Translations under genes and position numbers: made by a program
The notes under the pieces: model-generated
Database searches by the model: none
The model's input: the letters and a program-made list of their open reading frames with translations, nothing else
Told to the model about the DNA's origin: nothing
Assembly: GCA_913057175.1 (NCBI GenBank)
Contig: CAJXNP010000005.1
Span: 1-64,000, forward strand
DNA length: 64,000 nucleotides
Direction: 5' to 3'
Origin: an uncultured Cytophagales bacterium
Lineage (GTDB): Bacteria; Bacteroidota; Bacteroidia; Cytophagales; Cyclobacteriaceae
In this document: positions 8,900-18,460 of the stretch, in pieces
How the letters are laid out: each line of letters opens with the position of its first letter
How positions within the stretch are numbered: the first letter of the stretch is position 1

Positions 8900-9754
8900 A
8901 TGAAAGTGATCAATAAAATCCTTGTTCCAATTGATTTCTCAGAGAATTCAACTGACGTTGTACAAAAGGCTGTCGATTTTGCCAATCATACCGGAGCTGC
9001 ATTAATACTTTTGCATGTTTACAATCGCCCCTTGTTCAGGTACCACACCAAAGCTGGATATGGTATTGACAAAGTTCATTTGATGGACAAGACTCTCTTG
9101 CGATGGGCGGAAAGAAGGATTGATGCCAGGTATCATCAAATGCTTAAGGAATTAAGCGGAGTCCAAAAAGATCAAGTGACTTTCATAAAAACCAGGGGTC
9201 TGCTGACCCATGAGATTAAGGAAGTTATTAAAAGTCATAATATCGATCTGGTAGTAATTGGTGCCAGACAAAAGGATCGAAAACACAACCTGTGGAGCTA
9301 TAAAGCTACAAGGTTAACTCACAAAGTGAAAATTCCAATTTTGATCCTTCCATACAGGTTTGAATTGCACAAGCCAGTGAAAATCGCATTTGCTTATGAT
9401 CTCAAAGAGATCCACAATTTAAGGGAATTGGACATTATCAAGGAGTTTGCATCCTTGTATCGGGCCCATATCCACTTATTTACAATTACCAATGAAACCT
9501 TTTTGTCTGAAAAAGAAGAAGGGAATATGGATCTGCTGAAAGAGTTCTTTGGTGATTTTTCTCCGGAAATTCATGTGATCAATGATGAAGGAGTTGAAGA
9601 AGGCATCCATCATTATCTCTCCATCAATGATATTTCATTGCTATCTGTACTTCACCGGTCCAGGGGCATCATTGAAAAAATATTTCATAAGAGTATTTCA
9701 AAAAGAATAGCCATCAATTCAGAAGTTCCGGTGCTTTCGATTGATGATCATTAA
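8900..9754 (+). CDS. Universal stress protein, tandem UspA-type domains
   Basis: A 284-residue cytosolic protein. The first half (1-150) is a clear Usp fold: it begins INKILVPIDFSENS and ends VKIPILILPYRF. The second half (about 155-284) is a divergent Usp domain ending VPVLSIDD. The ATP-binding G-2X-G-9X-G(S/T) motif is not recognisable in either half, so this may be a non-ATP-binding type. UspA proteins accumulate under starvation or low oxygen and bind nucleotides or partners. A second usp gene follows 18 bp later. Confidence 0.88.
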   Translation: MKVINKILVPIDFSENSTDVVQKAVDFANHTGAALILLHVYNRPLFRYHTKAGYGIDKVHLMDKTLLRWAERRIDARYHQMLKELSGVQKDQVTFIKTRGLLTHEIKEVIKSHNIDLVVIGARQKDRKHNLWSYKATRLTHKVKIPILILPYRFELHKPVKIAFAYDLKEIHNLRELDIIKEFASLYRAHIHLFTITNETFLSEKEEGNMDLLKEFFGDFSPEIHVINDEGVEEGIHHYLSINDISLLSVLHRSRGIIEKIFHKSISKRIAINSEVPVLSIDDH

Positions 9755-9772
9755 CCGTAAAAGCCAGGAGTC

Positions 9773-10696
9773 ATGAAACCTTTTTCAAGGATACTTGTTG
9801 GTTTGGATCTCACAGAGATGGACTTCATTTTATTGAGGTTTATGCATCATTTTATGCGTATTTATCCTCACATCAAGGACCTTTATTTTATTCACGTAGA
9901 AAAAGACCTCGAGCAAGCATCGATTAAAGAAGAGGGCACTTTGAAGGGAAATATCCCCATAGATGAACAATTCAAAATGAGGATGAGGGAAGAGGTTGAA
10001 AAATATTATCGAAATGATTTATCGTTAAATGTGCGATATAAAATTGTAGAAGGAGATCCTCTCAAGCAGCTACTACACTGGTCGAGAATAAAACACATCG
10101 ACCTGATTGTAGCAGGAAAAAAAGTTCAGCAAAAAGGTCGTGGCATTGTTATGCAAAAGCTTGCCAGGAAAAGTGATTGTTCGATACTATTTGTGCCGGA
10201 AAATTATAAACCGAGATTCAGAAAAATATTGATCCCTGTTGACTTCACCAAAAGGACGGATAATGTCTTTGAAACAGCCTGCATGATCAGGAATCAGCTA
10301 CCTCATTCTAAGTTTATCTGTCAGCATGTGGTAGAAGTTCCCTCCGGTTATACCAGAATAGGGAAAACATATGAGGAATTTGCAGAAATCATGACAGGAC
10401 ATGCCCGAAACAAATGGAAGAAATACATTGAGGAGCACGATATCAAGTGCCTTGATGTGCAACCGGAGTTCATATCAATTGAGAATGGAAGTGTGGCTAA
10501 AAGCATCATTGATTTTGCGCATGCTCAGAATATTGATATGATCATGATGGGGAGCAAAAGACAAACCAATGTTTCGGCATTTATCCTTGGTAGCGTAGGA
10601 GAGGATTTGGTCAACAGGGATAAAGATATCTTACTGCTTCTTGTAAAGCATCAAAATAAACCATACGACTTTTTCAAAGCAATGCAAAAAGTGTGA
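9773..10696 (+). CDS. Universal stress protein, tandem UspA-type domains
   Basis: A 307-residue paralogue of the preceding gene. Domain one starts FSRILVGLDLTEMD and ends SILFVPENY near residue 144. Domain two starts FRKILIPVDFTKRTDN near residue 149. The second domain keeps part of the nucleotide motif (MGSKRQ, then nine residues later LGS), with arginine in place of the second glycine. The gene probably forms an operon with the other usp gene, and the V-ATPase operon starts 46 bp downstream, so read-through is possible. The role is inferred from the family only. Confidence 0.87.
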   Translation: MKPFSRILVGLDLTEMDFILLRFMHHFMRIYPHIKDLYFIHVEKDLEQASIKEEGTLKGNIPIDEQFKMRMREEVEKYYRNDLSLNVRYKIVEGDPLKQLLHWSRIKHIDLIVAGKKVQQKGRGIVMQKLARKSDCSILFVPENYKPRFRKILIPVDFTKRTDNVFETACMIRNQLPHSKFICQHVVEVPSGYTRIGKTYEEFAEIMTGHARNKWKKYIEEHDIKCLDVQPEFISIENGSVAKSIIDFAHAQNIDMIMMGSKRQTNVSAFILGSVGEDLVNRDKDILLLLVKHQNKPYDFFKAMQKV

Positions 10697-10742
10697 ACGA
10701 AAAGGTCTGGAATTTTTGTTTTCAAAGTATACACCCATGGTT

Positions 10743-11339
10743 ATGAACATCGATACACTTACCGAAAAAATTTATAAAGAAGGAATTGAACAGGCCGAGA
10801 GTGAAGCCCGGATGATTCTTGAAAAAGCTCAGGAGGATGCAAAAAAAATAATCGAAGAAGCAAAGGAAAATGCTGTCAAAGTATTGGAGCATGCGGAACG
10901 GGAAGCAAAAGAGCTTAAACAAAATACCCTCACTGACATCAGGCTGGCTGGTAATAAAGCTACTTCTTCCTTAAAACAAGAGATTAAAACTTTAGTAAAA
11001 GCAAAGGTTTTTGATGAGCAAATAAAGGAAACATTCCTGGAAAGGGATTTTGTAAAGGAATTGATGCTACTGGTAGGCAAAGGCAATGCAGACAATATTG
11101 ATAAAATCATTTTGCCGGAATCATTTAAAAGGGATTTTGAGTCATTTTATCAATCATCAGTTTCGAACGTGTTGCCGGAAATCAAAGTAGATTTTGATAA
11201 AAAACTCTCAAACGGATTTCGCTTTGAGGCAAGTGATTCGGGTTACCTGATCACTTTTACCGATGAGGATTTTATCGAATTTTTCAGCCCGTTTCTGAAT
11301 GCTCAAACCCGAAGAATATTATTCAATGATTCGAAATGA
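10743..11339 (+). CDS. ntpE: V-type ATPase subunit E (peripheral stalk)
   Basis: A 198-residue protein. Its N-terminal 90 residues are an almost uninterrupted charged, alanine-rich helix (EQAESEARMILEKAQEDA and following), and the C-terminal half is globular, as in NtpE/AtpE stalk subunits. The frame opens earlier with TTG at 10716 and another ATG at 10737. I choose the ATG at 10743 because the family begins close to the LTEKIYKEG segment. Its stop overlaps the DUF2764 start by 4 nt (ATGA). It is the first gene of the seven-gene V-ATPase operon. No subunit G or H partner gene is present. Confidence 0.88.
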   Translation: MNIDTLTEKIYKEGIEQAESEARMILEKAQEDAKKIIEEAKENAVKVLEHAEREAKELKQNTLTDIRLAGNKATSSLKQEIKTLVKAKVFDEQIKETFLERDFVKELMLLVGKGNADNIDKIILPESFKRDFESFYQSSVSNVLPEIKVDFDKKLSNGFRFEASDSGYLITFTDEDFIEFFSPFLNAQTRRILFNDSK

Positions 11340-12157
11340 GTTCTTACTACTATTTGATATCGTCCCTTCCGCAATTGGAATTTGGTCAATACCAAAAGAT
11401 ACCGGATTACGAAGGCACACTATTCTTCGTTACTGAGATGCTTAATGAGGAAGATGAAAAAGAATTCCGGAAGATACTTTATCCATCAGACGTCAAAAAC
11501 CTCATCAACTTTATTGCAGAGAAAAAAGGTTTACCAATTCCTTATCCTTACGTTCTGAAACCAGGCTTTTTTAAAAGCAGTCAGATTTCTGATCTCTGGC
11601 AAGGAAAACTGAATCCCCCTTATTTCATGTCGGAGCTCATTGATGAAAACAGGGGCCGAATTCAGGAAATCGATTTGACTGGTTTTGAGAAAAGGCTATT
11701 GGATAATTTTTACAGGTGGGTATTTGAAGGAGGAAATTCGTATCTGAGATCGTGGTTTAAATTTGATCTGACGCTAAAAAATACAATAGCAGTTTCAAAT
11801 TCAAGAAAATACAAATTAGACTTTAAAGATCCATTACTTGCTGATTTAATCGGTCAAACTAATGGAGTTGGTGACCTGGCTGATTTCACGATCAGGGATG
11901 AGCTGAATATTTCACATCACGACAATAATCCCGCGATTCTTGAGAAAATACTCGACAAGATCAGATGGAATTATATTGACCTGATCTCGCCATTTTCATA
12001 CTTCGATGAAAAGGCTGTTTTCGCCTGGTTCCTCAAATTTCAGATTCTCCATCGATGGATTGGAGATTGGTCGAATGATAGATCTAAAGAAGTGATAAAT
12101 AGTTTGTCGACCGAAATATTGAAAGAATTTCAATTACCTGAACAATTTAAAGTGTAA
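11336..12157 (+). CDS. DUF2764 protein of the V-ATPase operon
   Basis: A 273-residue soluble protein beginning MSSYYYLISSLPQLEFG, which I recognise as the DUF2764 family. This family sits between subunits E and A in V-ATPase operons of Bacteroidota, Chlamydia and spirochaetes. Its start overlaps the ntpE stop, and ntpA follows 14 bp later, so it is made together with the ATPase. The operon lacks a recognisable subunit C, the coupling subunit of similar size that joins rotor and ring, so this protein may fill that place. That is inference from position and size, not from sequence identity. Confidence 0.85.
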   Translation: MSSYYYLISSLPQLEFGQYQKIPDYEGTLFFVTEMLNEEDEKEFRKILYPSDVKNLINFIAEKKGLPIPYPYVLKPGFFKSSQISDLWQGKLNPPYFMSELIDENRGRIQEIDLTGFEKRLLDNFYRWVFEGGNSYLRSWFKFDLTLKNTIAVSNSRKYKLDFKDPLLADLIGQTNGVGDLADFTIRDELNISHHDNNPAILEKILDKIRWNYIDLISPFSYFDEKAVFAWFLKFQILHRWIGDWSNDRSKEVINSLSTEILKEFQLPEQFKV

Positions 12158-12171
12158 AAAACCAATCAAAA

Positions 12172-13923
12172 ATGACCAGGGGAAAGATTACCGCAATTAT
12201 TTCAAATCTCATTACCATAGAGGTAGACGGGCCTGTCGGACAGAATGAGATATGTTATATCCTTCATGATGAAGTGAGACTAATGTCCGAGGTCATTAAG
12301 GTTCGCGGGAAGTCAGCATATGCCCAGGTGTTTGAATCAACCCGGGGAATCCGGGTCGGAGATAAAGTAGAGTTTACAGGTGAAATGCTGGAAATAACAT
12401 TAGGGCCGGGTTTGCTTTCAAAAAATTATGACGGTCTGCAAAACAACCTCGATGACCTTGAAAATATCTTTCTTCAAAGAGGAATTTATGCACCTGCTAT
12501 TGACCCGGAGAAAATCTATGAATTCACGCCAATGGCAAACAAAGGAGATTTGGTGAGAGGTGGCGATTGGCTTGGTGTTGTTAAGGAAAACTGGATCGAA
12601 CATAAGATCATGGTTCCTTTTAAGGTTCATGACCTGGTAAAACTCGTATGGATTGCTGAAAAAGGAGAATATAAAGTTAAAGATATCATCGCCAAAGTTG
12701 AGAATGAAGATAAAGAGGTGATCGGGATCTCGATGATGCAGAAGTGGCCAGTTAAAGTACCCGTCACAAATTACAAAAATAAACCCCGTCCGTTTAAGCT
12801 ATTGCAAACAGGAGTGCGGGCAATGGATACGCTCAATCCGATGACGGAGGGTGGGACCGGATTCATTCCCGGTCCATTCGGTGCCGGTAAAACTGTCTTA
12901 CAACATGCGATTTCCAAAAACGCCGATGCAGACCTGATCGTGCTGACCGCTTGTGGTGAAAGGGCAAATGAAGTTGTCGAGATATTTACTGAATTTCCTG
13001 AACTGGTGGATTTGCGTACCGGGAGGAAGTTGCAGGAGCGGACAACCATTGTGTGCAATACGTCCAATATGCCTGTTGCGGCGAGGGAGGCTTCGGTGTA
13101 TGTGGGTATGACCATCGCAGAGTATTACAGGAGTATGGGTTTGAAGGTGTTGCTACTTGCCGACTCTACTTCGAGATGGGCGCAGGCGCTTCGGGAGATG
13201 TCGAATAGAATGGAAGAATTACCGGGCCCTGATGCCTTCCCGATGGATCTTTCCGCCATCATAGCTAATTTTTATTCGAGAGCCGGTTATGTGGAATTAT
13301 TCAATGGAAAAACCGGATCAGTCACTTTTATCGGTACGGTATCTCCAGCTGGAGGAAATTTAAAAGAGCCTGTAACGGAATCCACTCAAAAGGTAGCAAG
13401 ATGCTTTTATGCTTTGGCACAAAAACGTGCTGACGCCAAAAGGTATCCGGCTATCGAACCGCTTGATTCTTATTCCAAATACCTCGAATACGAGGAGTTT
13501 TCAAAGTTTGCTGATGAAAACATCGAAAAAAGATGGGTGGATACCGTGTCCAAAGCAAAGGATATTCTGAGAAAGGGTATTGAGACCTATGAACAGATCA
13601 ACATTCTGGGAGATGACGCTGTACCGATAGAATATCACGTCCGATTATGGAAAAGCGAATTGATTGATGCGATCATCCTGCAGCAGGATGCATTTGATGA
13701 AATCGATCAAAACACACCCGTTGAAAGACAACAATACATGCTGAAAAAAGTGCTGGAAATATGTGATATGGATTTTGAATTTGAAGATTTCGAGGAAGTC
13801 AGCACTTTTTTCAAACAGCTGATCAATCACTTTAAACAAATGAATTATACCGGATTCCATTCAGAGGAATTTAAGAAATATGAGGAGGAAATCGGCAATA
13901 TCATTCAACAAACTGCAGTGTAA
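12172..13923 (+). CDS. ntpA: V-type ATPase catalytic subunit A
   Basis: A 583-residue nucleotide-hydrolysing subunit of the V1 head. It has the N-terminal beta-barrel (about 1-70), the A-specific non-homologous insert (about 110-190), the P-loop GPFGAGKT at residues 234-241, the GERANE motif and the SRWAQALREMS segment. Length matches bacterial and archaeal A subunits. Together with subunit B it forms the hexameric head. ntpB begins 1 bp after the stop (TAAAATG), so the two are translationally coupled, suiting their equal stoichiometry. Confidence 0.97.
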   Translation: MTRGKITAIISNLITIEVDGPVGQNEICYILHDEVRLMSEVIKVRGKSAYAQVFESTRGIRVGDKVEFTGEMLEITLGPGLLSKNYDGLQNNLDDLENIFLQRGIYAPAIDPEKIYEFTPMANKGDLVRGGDWLGVVKENWIEHKIMVPFKVHDLVKLVWIAEKGEYKVKDIIAKVENEDKEVIGISMMQKWPVKVPVTNYKNKPRPFKLLQTGVRAMDTLNPMTEGGTGFIPGPFGAGKTVLQHAISKNADADLIVLTACGERANEVVEIFTEFPELVDLRTGRKLQERTTIVCNTSNMPVAAREASVYVGMTIAEYYRSMGLKVLLLADSTSRWAQALREMSNRMEELPGPDAFPMDLSAIIANFYSRAGYVELFNGKTGSVTFIGTVSPAGGNLKEPVTESTQKVARCFYALAQKRADAKRYPAIEPLDSYSKYLEYEEFSKFADENIEKRWVDTVSKAKDILRKGIETYEQINILGDDAVPIEYHVRLWKSELIDAIILQQDAFDEIDQNTPVERQQYMLKKVLEICDMDFEFEDFEEVSTFFKQLINHFKQMNYTGFHSEEFKKYEEEIGNIIQQTAV

Positions 13924-13924
13924 A

Positions 13925-15301
13925 ATGAAACATACCAGGGCATTTCAAAAGATATATACTCGGCTTTCAGAGATTACCAAGGCAACCTGTACGCTTACGG
14001 CACATAATGTGGGTTATGAGGAAATGGCCATTGTGGATGGCAGGCCTGCTCAGGTGGTAAAAATAAATGGAAGTAAGATCACCTTGCAGATTTTTCCTGG
14101 TACGGAGGGAATTGCTACAAATTCTGAAGTGATCTTTTTGGGCAAACCTCCGGTTTTGAAAGTTAGCGAGGATCTGACAGGTAGATTTTTTAATGCCTAT
14201 GGCGAGCCAATTGACAATGGACCTGAGATCGAAGGGGAAGAAGTTGCTATTGGCGGTCCGTCTTTAAATCCGGTAAGAAGAAAACAACCGTCTGAACTTA
14301 TCGCAACGGGAATTGCGGGAATCGACCTGAATAATACCATCGTCACTGGGCAGAAAATCCCATTTTTTGCCGATCCAAATCAACCCTACAACGAAGTCAT
14401 GGCTGAAGTGGCGCTAAGAGCGGATGCCAATAAGATCATCCTGGGTGGAATGGGTCTGTCGAACGATGATTACCTGTTCTTCAAAAATAAATTTACCCAT
14501 GCCGGTGCGCTGGACAAAATTATTTCATTCATTAATAGGACTGATAATCCACCGGTCGAGCGATTGTTGGTGCCGGACATGGCTTGTACGGCTGCGGAAT
14601 ATTTTGCCTATCATAAGCATGAAAAAGTCCTGGTTTTATTGACCGACATGACACTTTATGCTGATGCGCTGGCTATTGTTTCCAATAAAATGGATCAGAT
14701 CCCATCTAAAGATTCTATGCCAGGTTCGCTGTATAGTGATCTGGCAAAGATCTATGAAAAAGCAGCTCAATTCCCGGATGGTGGCTCCATTACCATCATC
14801 GCTGTCACGACATTGAATGAAGGAGACATTACACATGCCATTCCCGATAATACAGGTTACATCACGGAAGGTCAGCTGTTCCTGCGAAGAGACACCGATA
14901 TTGGAAAAGTGATCATTGATCCATTCCGAAGCTTGTCCAGGTTGAAACAAATTGTCCAGGGTAAAAAGACCCGGGAAGATCATCCGCAGGTGATGAATGC
15001 CGGAGTTCGTCTCTATGCTGATGCGATGAATGCCCGTACAAAAAGGGAAAATGGGTTTGATCTTTCGGAATATGATGAAAGATGCCTGAAGTATGCCCTG
15101 GATTATTCACGTAAGTTGTTGGCAATAGATGTGAATATTGGAACAGATGAAATGCTTGATACGGCCTGGGGATTGTTCAGAAAGTATTTTAAAGCGCATG
15201 AAGTGGGAATTAAGGAAAGCCTTATCAAAAAATATTGGTCCGGCGACTTGCAAAAAGAGGAGGAGCTGGATTTCATTGAGAGTGAAGCAGATTTCGAATA
15301 A
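13925..15301 (+). CDS. ntpB: V-type ATPase subunit B
   Basis: A 458-residue non-catalytic partner of subunit A in the V1 head. It lacks a canonical P-loop (ADPNQPYNE stands in its place) and has the family segments KIPFFADPNQPYNE and MPGSLYSDLAKIYEKA. The frame is open 15 codons into the end of ntpA. I start at MKHTRAFQKIYTRL because it matches the family N-terminus and lies immediately after the ntpA stop. Subunit D follows 2 bp after the stop. Confidence 0.97.
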   Translation: MKHTRAFQKIYTRLSEITKATCTLTAHNVGYEEMAIVDGRPAQVVKINGSKITLQIFPGTEGIATNSEVIFLGKPPVLKVSEDLTGRFFNAYGEPIDNGPEIEGEEVAIGGPSLNPVRRKQPSELIATGIAGIDLNNTIVTGQKIPFFADPNQPYNEVMAEVALRADANKIILGGMGLSNDDYLFFKNKFTHAGALDKIISFINRTDNPPVERLLVPDMACTAAEYFAYHKHEKVLVLLTDMTLYADALAIVSNKMDQIPSKDSMPGSLYSDLAKIYEKAAQFPDGGSITIIAVTTLNEGDITHAIPDNTGYITEGQLFLRRDTDIGKVIIDPFRSLSRLKQIVQGKKTREDHPQVMNAGVRLYADAMNARTKRENGFDLSEYDERCLKYALDYSRKLLAIDVNIGTDEMLDTAWGLFRKYFKAHEVGIKESLIKKYWSGDLQKEEELDFIESEADFE

Positions 15302-15303
15302 AA

Positions 15304-15903
15304 ATGGCTTTAAAGATCCAATACAACAAAACTTTCTCGCAGCAACTAAAAAAGCAGTTGGTGATCAGGGAAAGAGCGCTTCCCACCTTAAAAAGTAAGG
15401 AGACTGCTTTGAGAATTGAGGTGAAAAAAGCGGCCGAAAGGGTAGAGAAAATTCAAAGGGATCTTTTGATTGAAGTTGACGAGTTAAAAAAAGCAGGAAT
15501 ATTATTAAGAGAATTCCCGGATATTTTAAGAATAGATCAATATAAAATAGGAATTAGAAATGTAGCGGGTGTAAAGGTGCCATATCTGGAAGAGCTGGGA
15601 TTTAGGATTGAAACTATAAACTTTTTCAACAATTCAGCCTGGTTGCTGATGGGCATTGAAAGCCTTAAAAAGATCGTCCAAAGAAAAGTGGAATTTTCCT
15701 TAGCTAAAAAGCAATTCGAAATACTGAACTACTCCAGGAAAAAAACCACGCAAAAAGTGAACCTCTACGAAAAGGTTCAGATCCCGGAATTCAGAGAGTC
15801 TATCTTAAAAATTAAAAGATACCTGGAAGACGAGGAAAACCTGCTGAAGGCAGCTCAGAAGATTGTAAAGGAAAGACATCTGGCAAGCGAAACGGAGCCA
15901 TGA
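15304..15903 (+). CDS. ntpD: V-type ATPase subunit D (central rotor shaft)
   Basis: A 199-residue protein with long N- and C-terminal helices (IQYNKTFSQQLKKQL and RKKTTQKVNLYEKVQIP) and a short middle domain. This is the coiled-coil arrangement of the V-ATPase rotor shaft, equivalent to gamma in F-ATPase. The C-terminal segment TTQKVNLYEKVQIPE resembles the conserved TRRVNALE-type motif of the family. Its stop overlaps the subunit I start (ATGA). Subunit F, its usual partner, is not in the operon. Confidence 0.93.
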   Translation: MALKIQYNKTFSQQLKKQLVIRERALPTLKSKETALRIEVKKAAERVEKIQRDLLIEVDELKKAGILLREFPDILRIDQYKIGIRNVAGVKVPYLEELGFRIETINFFNNSAWLLMGIESLKKIVQRKVEFSLAKKQFEILNYSRKKTTQKVNLYEKVQIPEFRESILKIKRYLEDEENLLKAAQKIVKERHLASETEP

Positions 15904-17744
15904 AAGAATCAATGAAAAAAATGACCCTTTTGACTTTTTACAAAGATAAAAAGCAAATTATCGACCAGCTGCAGGAGTTGGGGGTTGTCCACATTGATTC
16001 AAAGGTCGAGGAAGCTTCCGGGGAATTATTGGCCTTGAAAAAGCAAAAAGAAGAGTGGGAAAGATCTTTGCAGATAATAAAGGAATTTGACTCAGGAGAA
16101 TCATCTAACGGACAGCTTTCGGATATTGAAAATCAAAATCCAAAGGATCAGATATTTAATCTCGACCATCAAAGAGAAGAGATCCGGAATAAATTGGAGT
16201 GGTTGGAAAAGGAGAGTCAACAACTGTCGCCGTGGGGAGAATTTGATTGGAGTAGAATTGAACTATTGGAAAACAAAGGGGTCTTTATTCGATTTTTTTC
16301 TGCGACAAAAAAGGAATTTAATAAGTTTGAATTTAAGGACTGTCTGCCACAGGTAATTGGCAGGGAAGGATCCAGGCTCTATTTTGTAGTAGTCGGCAGA
16401 AAGAAGAAAAATGAAGAATTGCCATTTGAAAGGATCAATTTACTAAGGGAATCTTTGAATGATATAGGCAGGAAGAAAGAACAACTATCCATTGAATTGA
16501 TGAATGTCGAAAATCAACTCGGCTCAATGCGAAGATTTGTTCCAAAGATTAACCGCCAAATTGATACGATTTCTGATCAACTGGCAAATTTTCAGGCTTT
16601 GGAAAGTTTTGAAAACAAAGCGAAAGGAAAAATAGCTGTAATTCGTGGCTGGTTTCCGGAAGAAAAGGAAAACCAGATATTAAAGCTCATCAATGAAAAT
16701 GAATTGAGTTTTCGGTTTGAGAATCCTAAACCCGCCGACGCAGTCCCTATTATTCTCAAAAACAGAAAATATCCAAAGATCTTCGAGAAGATTACGGAAA
16801 TTTTCCAGCTTCCAAATTATTATGAATTTGACCTGACTCCCTTTATCGCAGTTTTCTATCCGATCTTTTTTGCTTATTGTCTGGGCGACGCTGGCTATGG
16901 ACTTATACTGATCCTGATCTCATCAATAGGAGCATTTACATTTCTCAAAACGATGAAAGGCGTTTCGCTATTGGGATTGGTATTGGGAGCTTTCACCATG
17001 GTCATGGGCATAGTAAAATCAGGAACTGTCTTTGGTATACCGATTTTACAAAATCAGGAGATAACTTTCTTCAGGTTTCTGGGAAATTACGTCGTCGTGA
17101 CTGATGATCAGGATTACCTCTTCAATGCCTTTAATGTTGCCTTAATGATCGGTGTGGTCCAGATCCTTCTGGCAATTTGTATTTCTATTGTGAGGAAAAT
17201 TAAATACAAAGGTTGGGTGCAATCTCTTAGCACATTTGGGAAGCTTTTTATTATTGCCGGGATCCTCATTTTATTCCTTGGGGGCATTCAGAAAATGGAA
17301 TTCTTTATTCCTTTAATGGTATTTGGAAAAGTTTCGCTGGTTTTGGGAATAATACTGGTTTTAGGATTTCATGATATGACTACATCATTAGCCAGGAGGA
17401 TCGGGAGCGGCGTTTTGCCCATTTATTTTATTGTCACCGGATTGCTGGGGGATGCGCTTTCTTATATCAGGCTGTTTGCCCTGGGAGTTGCATCATCCAT
17501 TTTGGGTCTTGTTGTCAACCAGATTGGATCTCAGATCCTGGATGGCGCTGGAATGGCAGGAATTTCACTTGGAATTATCTTCTTAATTTTCGGACATACA
17601 CTCAATTTTTCCCTGGCCTGCCTTGGGGCATTTGTTCATCCGCTAAGGCTAACTTTTGTTGAGTTTTACAATAATGCAGAATTCCAGGGTGGTGGGGTGG
17701 AATACCATCCCTTAAAGAAACAGGTAGCGCAAGAAATAAACTGA
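15900..17744 (+). CDS. ntpI: V-type ATPase subunit I (membrane stator, a-subunit)
   Basis: A 614-residue protein. Its N-terminal half (about 1-300) is cytosolic and rich in coiled coil (for example around 40-100 and 195-230). Its C-terminal half holds about seven or eight membrane helices. The ion-path arginine is in LSYIRLFALGVASS (R524), in the helix that faces the c-ring. The sequence TPFIAVFYPIFFAYCLGDAGYG marks the first membrane helix of the family. It overlaps ntpD by 4 nt and is followed 15 bp later by the K subunit. It forms the ion half-channels of the Vo sector. Confidence 0.95.
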   Translation: MKESMKKMTLLTFYKDKKQIIDQLQELGVVHIDSKVEEASGELLALKKQKEEWERSLQIIKEFDSGESSNGQLSDIENQNPKDQIFNLDHQREEIRNKLEWLEKESQQLSPWGEFDWSRIELLENKGVFIRFFSATKKEFNKFEFKDCLPQVIGREGSRLYFVVVGRKKKNEELPFERINLLRESLNDIGRKKEQLSIELMNVENQLGSMRRFVPKINRQIDTISDQLANFQALESFENKAKGKIAVIRGWFPEEKENQILKLINENELSFRFENPKPADAVPIILKNRKYPKIFEKITEIFQLPNYYEFDLTPFIAVFYPIFFAYCLGDAGYGLILILISSIGAFTFLKTMKGVSLLGLVLGAFTMVMGIVKSGTVFGIPILQNQEITFFRFLGNYVVVTDDQDYLFNAFNVALMIGVVQILLAICISIVRKIKYKGWVQSLSTFGKLFIIAGILILFLGGIQKMEFFIPLMVFGKVSLVLGIILVLGFHDMTTSLARRIGSGVLPIYFIVTGLLGDALSYIRLFALGVASSILGLVVNQIGSQILDGAGMAGISLGIIFLIFGHTLNFSLACLGAFVHPLRLTFVEFYNNAEFQGGGVEYHPLKKQVAQEIN

Positions 17745-17756
17745 ATTAAAATATAA

Positions 17757-18224
<468 letters not shown>

Positions 18225-18460
18225 GATCTATTTGGCAAGAAGAAATAATATTGCTTTTTTCATTATCGTGCTAATACCTTCGTAAGCCGAATGCAACGAA
18301 TTCCTGTCAATTATCATCTGAATTTAAATCAGCGTTGCATAATTTTTATTAAAATAAAAGGGAATTCTTAATTTACACCAATCATAAGGTGTAGATTGAT
18401 AGCCTGTTAAAAATTATCTGGGGGATTATTCTTTATATTTAAAAAATCATAGTTGCCTCA

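Noticed and set aside
12771-15125. Several 70-115 codon antisense frames within ntpA and ntpB
   Set aside because: They lie wholly inside well-supported genes on the other strand and show no domain or start signals.
18225-18260. Hairpin GCAA/TTGC followed by TTTTTT after ntpK
   Set aside because: Only a 4-bp stem with a 12-nt loop, too weak to call a terminator.
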